Assembly (NCBI GenBank): GCA_031772625.1
Contig: CM062813.1
Coordinates: 694,224,420 to 694,288,419 of the forward strand
Reading direction: 5' to 3'
DNA from: Pinus tabuliformis
Taxonomy: Eukaryota; Streptophyta; Pinopsida; Pinales; Pinaceae
DNA: 64,000 nt
The notes beneath the pieces are model-generated. The model was not told the DNA's origin, did no database searches, and saw nothing but the letters and a program-made list of their open reading frames with translations. Positions within the stretch are counted from its first letter, which is position 1; the number at the start of each line of letters is the position of its first letter. The translations under genes were made by a program, and so were the position numbers. This document shows, piece after piece, positions 58,167 through 64,000 of this stretch.

Positions 58167-58787
58167 CTCATCCAAATTTAAACAGGAACGCAACAAATTA
58201 CAGAAATAACCATAAATACAGAGATGCAATGGAAATAATACTTCATTTCATTACTGTAAAATATTGAAATATGCTTACAAACAGAAATGGAATAAACCAG
58301 CTAGGGCGATGGTAGGTTATCTTTGAGAAGAGATGTGGCGGCTACATGCCTCTGAACTATGTTACAATGAGGCTCGAAGGCCTATTTTTTGTTGAGAAAC
58401 AATGGAAAACCCTAAACATCCAAAAACCTAACCCTATAATATGAAACGCCAAACTGTGGGCCCCGTTTGGGTAAATTGGTACATCAACTTTCCAAGGTCG
58501 TAACTTTGGCATATGATCTCTATTTGACGCGCACAATATCTCATTAGAAAGATCTATCTGAGAACTACAACTTTGGGAAGAGCAACATCGACCCATGGAC
58601 CCATGTTTCTCCCAATTTTCCCAAAAAACATCGTTTAGGGCCTCAAAATGGCTCCGGAAGTTCAGGACCCGAAAAACTGCTAAAAATAGTAAACTATGCT
58701 ACAATTAAGGAAACTAAAAAGTTGAAAGAAACTGTGGTGGGGGTCCAAGTGGACTAGGCAGGTGGCCACCAATATCCACCTGGATCA
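58167..58787 (-). repeat. Element I 5' LTR, probable extent
   Basis: The part 58447-58787 is repeated at 53205-53547. The part 58167-58446 is assigned to the LTR because the probable primer site lies just inside it. The outer end is tggatca at 58781-58787. Confidence 0.6.
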
Positions 58788-59159
58788 TAGGAAGAGTCAT
58801 AGTTGTATTGTAGGATTTGGAACTATTCATGCCCTTGTAGGCTTGATGTCTAGAACTGCAACTCGTATTCCCTCTTGGTAGGAAAATTAGTACATGAACC
58901 TATAAAATCAGTTGAAACTATGCAACTGCCCTTTGTAACTGCTTTCTCCTTTTAAGGCTCTTTTTCCTTGTGTTGACTTGTATTCTATTCACTCCCTTAG
59001 CCGCAAAACCCTTCGACATATTACCATAACATATCAAATAAAAAATGATTGTCAAAAAGACTAAAATTGTGCAGGTCAAAATGTTGAGGTATAATTAGGG
59101 TTTGTTCAACAAAATTAGGTTTTGTGTATTTCTCTACCAATCAAGTAAATTGATCATTA
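58788..59159. other. Non-coding spacer
   Basis: AT-rich sequence after element I. No gene, RNA or repeat is recognised. Confidence 0.5.
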
Positions 59160-59486
59160 TTACATAGCTTCTACAGCCTGAGCAAGGAGGTCTAACAATC
59201 CTTGGCTTCTTTTTATCCTTCTGGTAACTTTCTGTATGTTTTTTCTAGCATTTAGGATTTCTTTCCCTTTTCTGTTTGCATACTTTGTTTTTCCCTGTTT
59301 GGTGGCCTTCTTTCTGCTCTTTGAAACTTGCACAATTTCTTCATATTCATCAACAATCATTGTTTCCTTTAGCTTAGGGTTTATTTTTTCCTTTAAACTT
59401 ATTATTAGTTTGTTTGTAGGGCAAGTGTTAGGTTTTATGGAGTAAACCCTCGGCTTTGTTTCCATTTCCTCGTTCCCTATTTCCAT
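59160..59486 (-). CDS. Hypothetical small basic protein, 108 aa
   Basis: An intact minus-strand frame from MEIGNEEMETKPRVYS to a stop after LLDLLAQAVEAM. It is lysine-rich, with a basic run (SRKKATKQGKTKYANRKGKE) that looks like a nuclear localisation signal, and RRIKRSQGLLDLL near the end. I recognise no family. About 100 bases upstream of the start the minus strand has CCTTATAAAGG (about 59590-59600), a plausible TATA box, and the intervening leader is A/G-rich like a plant 5' UTR. It could be a real small gene, a first exon, or chance. Confidence 0.35.
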   Translation of the reverse strand: MEIGNEEMETKPRVYSIKPNTCPTNKLIISLKEKINPKLKETMIVDEYEEIVQVSKSRKKATKQGKTKYANRKGKEILNARKNIQKVTRRIKRSQGLLDLLAQAVEAM

Positions 59487-60214
59487 TTTCTGTCTCCCTT
59501 TCTTTTTGTGTGCTTATCCTCCTCTTCTCCTAGATTTATCTTATGTTATCTTCTTGTTCTCCTCTCATATACCCTAACCTTTAAATCCTTTATAAGGTTT
59601 TCAACATGTTCTTTAACAGAAATATCGCTAGGTTCTCCCTTTGTTTCCTAAGCCAGGGTTTTGAAAGAAACTTTGGTTTGACCTCTCCTTGGTAATATGG
59701 GTGCAGGTCGTCTCATGCTTCTTTGTCTCAGTCATTCCACATGATTATTTAACTCATGAGTATATAGTATTTTTATCAAGACGTGATGACAAACGTCATG
59801 AGGTTGCAACTCAGGTCTAGTTCTAGCTTTGGTAGAAATCTTTAGAAAAATTTAATGAAAAAAAAGGAAAACTAATCTTACTAAAACCTAATAATTGACA
59901 AAAAAACGTCATGTGATACAAATAATCTTTAGATCACCTTCCTTCATAAGTGAAGAAGAGTTACACAGACCTGAGATCGTTAGACCATTCGGACTTCAAC
60001 ATGTTCTCGAGGACTCCTACATTCCAGTCTTGGTTCTGACGGTCTTCCTTCAGGAAAAAGTTCAAGTCCACATTCGGTAATCTTTGCTTTTTAAACCACC
60101 TTCACCCTGAGTAGGCAAACTCGTGGCCTATGTAATGGATTCCTTGGTGACTGGAAACTATAGAGTTCTAATTCGTGTTGTATTGCCATCAAAATAGTAA
60201 ATGAATTCATGACA
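59487..60214. other. Unrecognised spacer
   Basis: Includes the possible promoter of the 108-aa frame on its left side. The rest shows nothing recognisable. Confidence 0.4.
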
Positions 60215-60418
60215 CTAAATCAGGTTGTGTCCATTGAAGCATTGGAATATTGATTCATAGCCTGCATTTTGGAACAGAGCCAACATTTTTGGATAAACTT
60301 CGAAGTACATTACATCGGGCTCAAAATGCTTAACATGGCCTGATCTTCCCATCTTGAAAGTGTTTATGATGTTGGAAATACTTTCACAACCTTGAATCAC
60401 CCTAGTCGGATGATGCAA
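60215..60418 (-). pseudogene. Unrecognised fragment, 67 aa
   Basis: The minus-strand frame includes MYFEVYPKMLALFQNAGYES, then IFQCFNGHN. The phrase reminds me of uncharacterised plant proteins linked to repeats, but I cannot name the family. It has no flanking support and is probably a relic. Confidence 0.25.
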
Positions 60419-60659
60419 AATGTTCTAGAACCTTTCGTTGCACTATAAACAAATTTCAGGGTTTGCTAGAAATTACCTTTTTAGGGAAAACTGAGTATTT
60501 TAGGGTTTGAGTGTAAAATTCCTTCTTCAGATTTAAAAGGAAGCTAGTTATCACATCAAGGATGAAAATGGATATGGATTTGTGAAAAACCACTTAGGGA
60601 GTTGAAATGATAGGTTTAGTAGCTTGAAAACCTAACTTTTAATTTTTGTAGTGAGCGTT

Positions 60660-60722
60660 ATGAAAATATTTCGTAGCACAACACTACGAAAAAAAAAATT
60701 AATAATAATAATAATTGTAACG
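60660..60722. repeat. A-rich and AAT microsatellite
   Basis: An A run followed by several aat units near 60690-60716. Confidence 0.7.
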
Positions 60723-60994
60723 GAAATTGTAGGCTTGCGATAGGCTAATTTTGATACAAAAATATTAGTGAAAGCTTAGGGTTAGTTGAAATGATTTGAT
60801 TTGACATGTCTCTAAGCTTATATATTAATTTACACAAAAAAATTATAGTCCCTTTTCATAACCATGACTTTGCATAATGAACTGATAAATATAGCCTTTG
60901 GACCTTTTAGGGAAAGGTGCAAACCTAATGCTAACAAGAGGACAATGAGTGATCTCAGTTATTATCTATTCCTCAAAGTCTTCATAGCTCATGT

Positions 60995-61792
60995 ATGTTT
61001 CAATATGAGGACTCTCTTTTTACTGATATTACTATTGAAGAGTTTCATTTTGACACTTCATCAAGTCATGGTGACTTTTCCATTATGATTTATGATCTTA
61101 ACAGTCTTGAAGTTCCCATTCCTAGTCATAGTCTTGAATCTCTTCCTCATTCAGAAGTAATTTTTGTTAATTCTTTCGATTGCATTACTATGACTAAAAC
61201 TTGTGAGAACGAGATTAATCGGAACAAGTCCCAATTGTGTTGTAATATTATTGTAAATAATGATCTATTTATATTGTTTTTCTTTTCATTTACTATTTTC
61301 ATTTTCATATTTGTATACTTATTTTATTTTTCGATTCTTGGATATTCAATGCTTGCATATTGAGAAATTGAACATTGAACATCACAAAATGTGTTAATGG
61401 GTCATTATGAAAATGTAATTCAAAACCTTAATCATGAACATCAAGAGATCTTAATCTTTAGATTTCATTTGATGTTCATGTATTATCAACTTACTATTTC
61501 TTCTAGAATGCATTTTCCACATGAATCATCACTTGAGAGTGCATCAATACAATGTGACAAGTCATTTAACCAAACTAAATATCTTATGGATTATTCATTA
61601 AATTTTCATCCTGACTTCCAAGATCCATTTGAAAGTTGCTTAGAAAATTCAATTCAATGGAAGATTTCTGAGGGTTTGCCTCATGTACATAATACTAACA
61701 ATTTTATGCAGACTCCAACACTTCAAAAAATATTATTTAAATATGTCATGTTATCCTCTCTTCTGTGGTGTCTTTTCCAGTCAGTAACGTAG
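60995..61792 (+). other. Unrecognised open stretch, two adjoining frames
   Basis: Two plus-strand frames (60995-61363 and 61391-61792) lie end to end. The first ends in a strongly hydrophobic segment (LFILFFFSFTIFIFIFVYLF), which could be a membrane helix or just AT-rich translation. The second is polar (SSLESASIQCDKSFNQTKYL). No known domain is seen. It may be a decayed repeat-borne gene. Confidence 0.25.
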
Positions 61793-64000
61793 ATTCAACC
61801 TAATTTTTATGATCCAATGGGAACATTTTTGGAGAACTCCTTTAAATAGAGGAATGTTGTAAATAAGTCTATTTTGTTGAATTTATTAGAGGTGAATGTA
61901 CATAAGAGGTTGAAATTTTACTTTAATAATCTAACTGCTATTTTATTCATGTTACTAATTTTTGGTATTTTTATATGTGCATAGATAAAGCTAAAAGAAT
62001 GGCTTCATTGGAAGTATGATTTTACTTAGTTTTTAATTTGTCATGTTAGATTAGAAGTTGTTTGGTTAGATTGTTTTTCTTCTTATTTTTATTTAATAAT
62101 GCAGGCAAAAGAATAAGCGAACAACAAGTTGTTTCATTTTTCTAGAGAAAAATGATTCCAATAAAATTTGTTCATGATCATATTCAGGGAAGTATTCATT
62201 CATCCATTAGAATTTTACATTCTTGAAATGATGTGATTTTTACAAGTTCTTTGCTTTATATTTCCTTGATTTGTAAATTTAAAGGATGAGTCATGGTCAT
62301 ATTTGGATTCTTTTATTCATGCAGATGTAACAAAAGGCTTGTCTCTTCCTTGCTATGTTTTCTAAAATTTTAAATGGCTAATCTAACAAAGATCCTTGAA
62401 GGCAAAAGGAAAATTATAAATAATTTGCAGCAGTTATAGAAACAACTCCAATCCATTTCCATGCCCCTCTGCTTTTAAAATTTTGCATTCGCTAAATCTG
62501 TGTTGATTCAAATATTTTCACTGCAATCCTCATCCCATATCTTTTCTTTTGGTTGTGTTTTGTTTATTTTCCTAGATATGACTTAGAGCTTACATGATCT
62601 TCCAATCCACATGCCATATGCATATGGGCCTCACTTTGTTTACACTTTTTATGTTTTTATTTGAAATGTGTTTTCTTCTTTCCACATCACCCTGTAGCTC
62701 GTCATCCCATAAGTCTCAGCGTGCATATCTTTCATTTCATCCTTTCGGGATGATACAGATGGGCCTCTTTTCCTTCACTTTACTATATTTTTGTGCCCCA
62801 TTACTTTATTGTTCCACGTTGCTTGGAATTTTACCTCCTAGAGATTTCATATGTTTCTCCTTTCCATGCTCCTGAGAATCCCCTTCCGGGATGACATGAG
62901 AATTCATGACAGAAAAGTAGTTGTGGTCCCCTTCTGTTGTGCAAATTCATTGATTTGTTATTTGTGTCACCTCCTTTCCATGTCATCCCGACCCTCCTTT
63001 CTCATTTCTTTCCTTCACGCATTCATTGGAAAGACCTAGGAAGACTTATCCAATATAGCTCATCATCACGCATTAGCCTTTGGGCCTCTATCATGATTCT
63101 GCTCTAAAGCCTTATTACACACTTGTAGACACTGCTTTCCACGTAATCTTAATTATCCTTCCTTGTTACTCTTAATGCATGTACTTCTTGCTCTACCCAA
63201 GATCCTGTTCCCCGGATATCTCGGCTCACTCATGTGAAATTTCCATACCCTCACATTTCTTTACCATTGGACGCATGTTCTTTACCCTCCACCTCATCCC
63301 AGATATTGTCATCTCAGACATCTTCTTAGTTTGCATCCTTTATTCTTTATGGGATTGAACTCCCAAGATGATACAACACACATTATGCTTGTATATATGT
63401 TGCTCATTCAAATCACATCTCACCATTCATCATGCTCGAGAACCAATCATATTAATGCAGTGAATCAATAATAACAAGCAAAATATGCAAAGGTAATGGG
63501 TTGTGGTTAATTTATATTTGATTTCCAATTCTCTTGTAATTTTATATATCGGTCCACTCTAATTCTCATTACGAGAAGGCCTGGACCCTTTCCATATATA
63601 TACACACAAAATTTCATAGGTTGGGACTTTGGTTTGATTTTATGATATTTTATTAAAACTTTGGGGTTGATATAAAATTAGAAGAAGCAAAGAGAATGAT
63701 CACAACTGCAATATAAAGCAGATTTTCATTATTTTCATTCTTATTTCTGATGATTTTTTATGCTTGATTCCTTGAATGTGAACTACTCTTTTTCGGTTTA
63801 GTGATCTCTCTAGTTTAGTTTCAATATGTTGATGATCTCAAGCATATGAAAACTATTAAAATTTAGCTTCTTCATACTTTTCATTGCAATCAAAAGAAGA
63901 AGTCACCTCTTTTTGGAGAAAATTGATATCTTTCAGGTAAATCTTAGCAAAATTCTTCAAGATAAGTCCCATATGCTCATTTTCATTTATTACCATTTTA
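61793..64000. other. AT-rich and CT-rich non-coding tail of the window
   Basis: No supported gene or RNA. A pyrimidine-rich part (about 62590-63330) repeats words such as cgggatgac and catatg. Plus-strand frames there are low-complexity. Confidence 0.45.

Larger units (their letters stand above)
53205..58787 (-). mobile_element. Element I: Ty3/gypsy LTR retrotransposon, old
   Basis: A minus-strand gypsy element. A shared terminal repeat is seen at 53205-53547 and 58447-58787, differing at roughly 1 in 9 sites by eye. Parts from right to left are gag, protease, reverse transcriptase, RNase H and integrase. A primer-site-like sequence at 58155-58166 suggests that the 5' LTR on the right is about 620 bp and that the left copy shows only part of it. 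It is heavily broken, with well over ten breaks. Confidence 0.88.

Noticed and set aside
62590-63040. Plus-strand frames of 93 and 62 residues rich in C, F, L and S
   Set aside because: The DNA is pyrimidine-rich and low in complexity. The frames show no domain and have no supporting context.

Overview
This window looks like intergenic heterochromatin from a large plant genome. It is almost entirely layered LTR retrotransposons, with very little that could be host coding sequence. The Ty1/copia gag and integrase relatives, the long-LTR Tat-type Ty3/gypsy element and the general style of the repeats suggest a gymnosperm, perhaps a conifer. That is an inference from recalled similarity, not something the sequence proves. 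I see no bacterial features, no tRNA or rRNA gene and no CRISPR array.

Layout from left to right. Element A, a minus-strand copia copy, fills 1-4708 and runs off the left edge; its 5' LTR is 3893-4708. Element B, a plus-strand copia copy, spans 4893-9666. A spacer (9667-11460) holds a decayed SET-domain gene fragment on the minus strand. A probable tRNA-derived SINE (11465 to about 16410) is split by element C, a young minus-strand gypsy chromovirus (11592-16272) with 333-bp LTRs and a TTCCA target duplication. The stretch 16411-19945 has short tandem repeats and one candidate old LTR.

The centre is a nested stack. Element D (19946-53204, minus) has a gag-like reading frame but no recognisable pol, and LTRs of roughly 2.3 kb. 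Its left LTR hosts a 958-bp solo LTR (E, CATAC duplication). Its internal region hosts copia element F (26605-31647, minus, same family as B). Its right LTR hosts copia element G (32423-52646, minus, CCTAC duplication). G in turn hosts element H (33922-47105, plus, AGTAA duplication), a 13-kb Tat-type gypsy element with LTRs of about 3.1 kb. By eye, LTR divergence falls from D (about 1 in 9-10 sites) through G (about 1 in 20-25) to H (about 1 in 50), which agrees with the nesting order. Element I, an old minus-strand gypsy copy (53205-58787), abuts the right LTR of D.

The right flank (58788-64000) is AT-rich and mostly featureless. It has one small lysine-rich reading frame with a plausible upstream TATA box (59160-59486) and a few unrecognised weak frames.

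The observations most worth a second look are: the RNase H domain placed before the reverse transcriptase in element H; a cluster of TGACGTCA-like sites in the LTRs of H; an array of short perfect hairpins, including a compensated variant, in the non-coding end of G; a GC-rich hairpin kept in the LTRs of B and F although the arm sequences differ; and the gag-only design of D. All retroelements are treated as fossils and described only by family, parts and extent.
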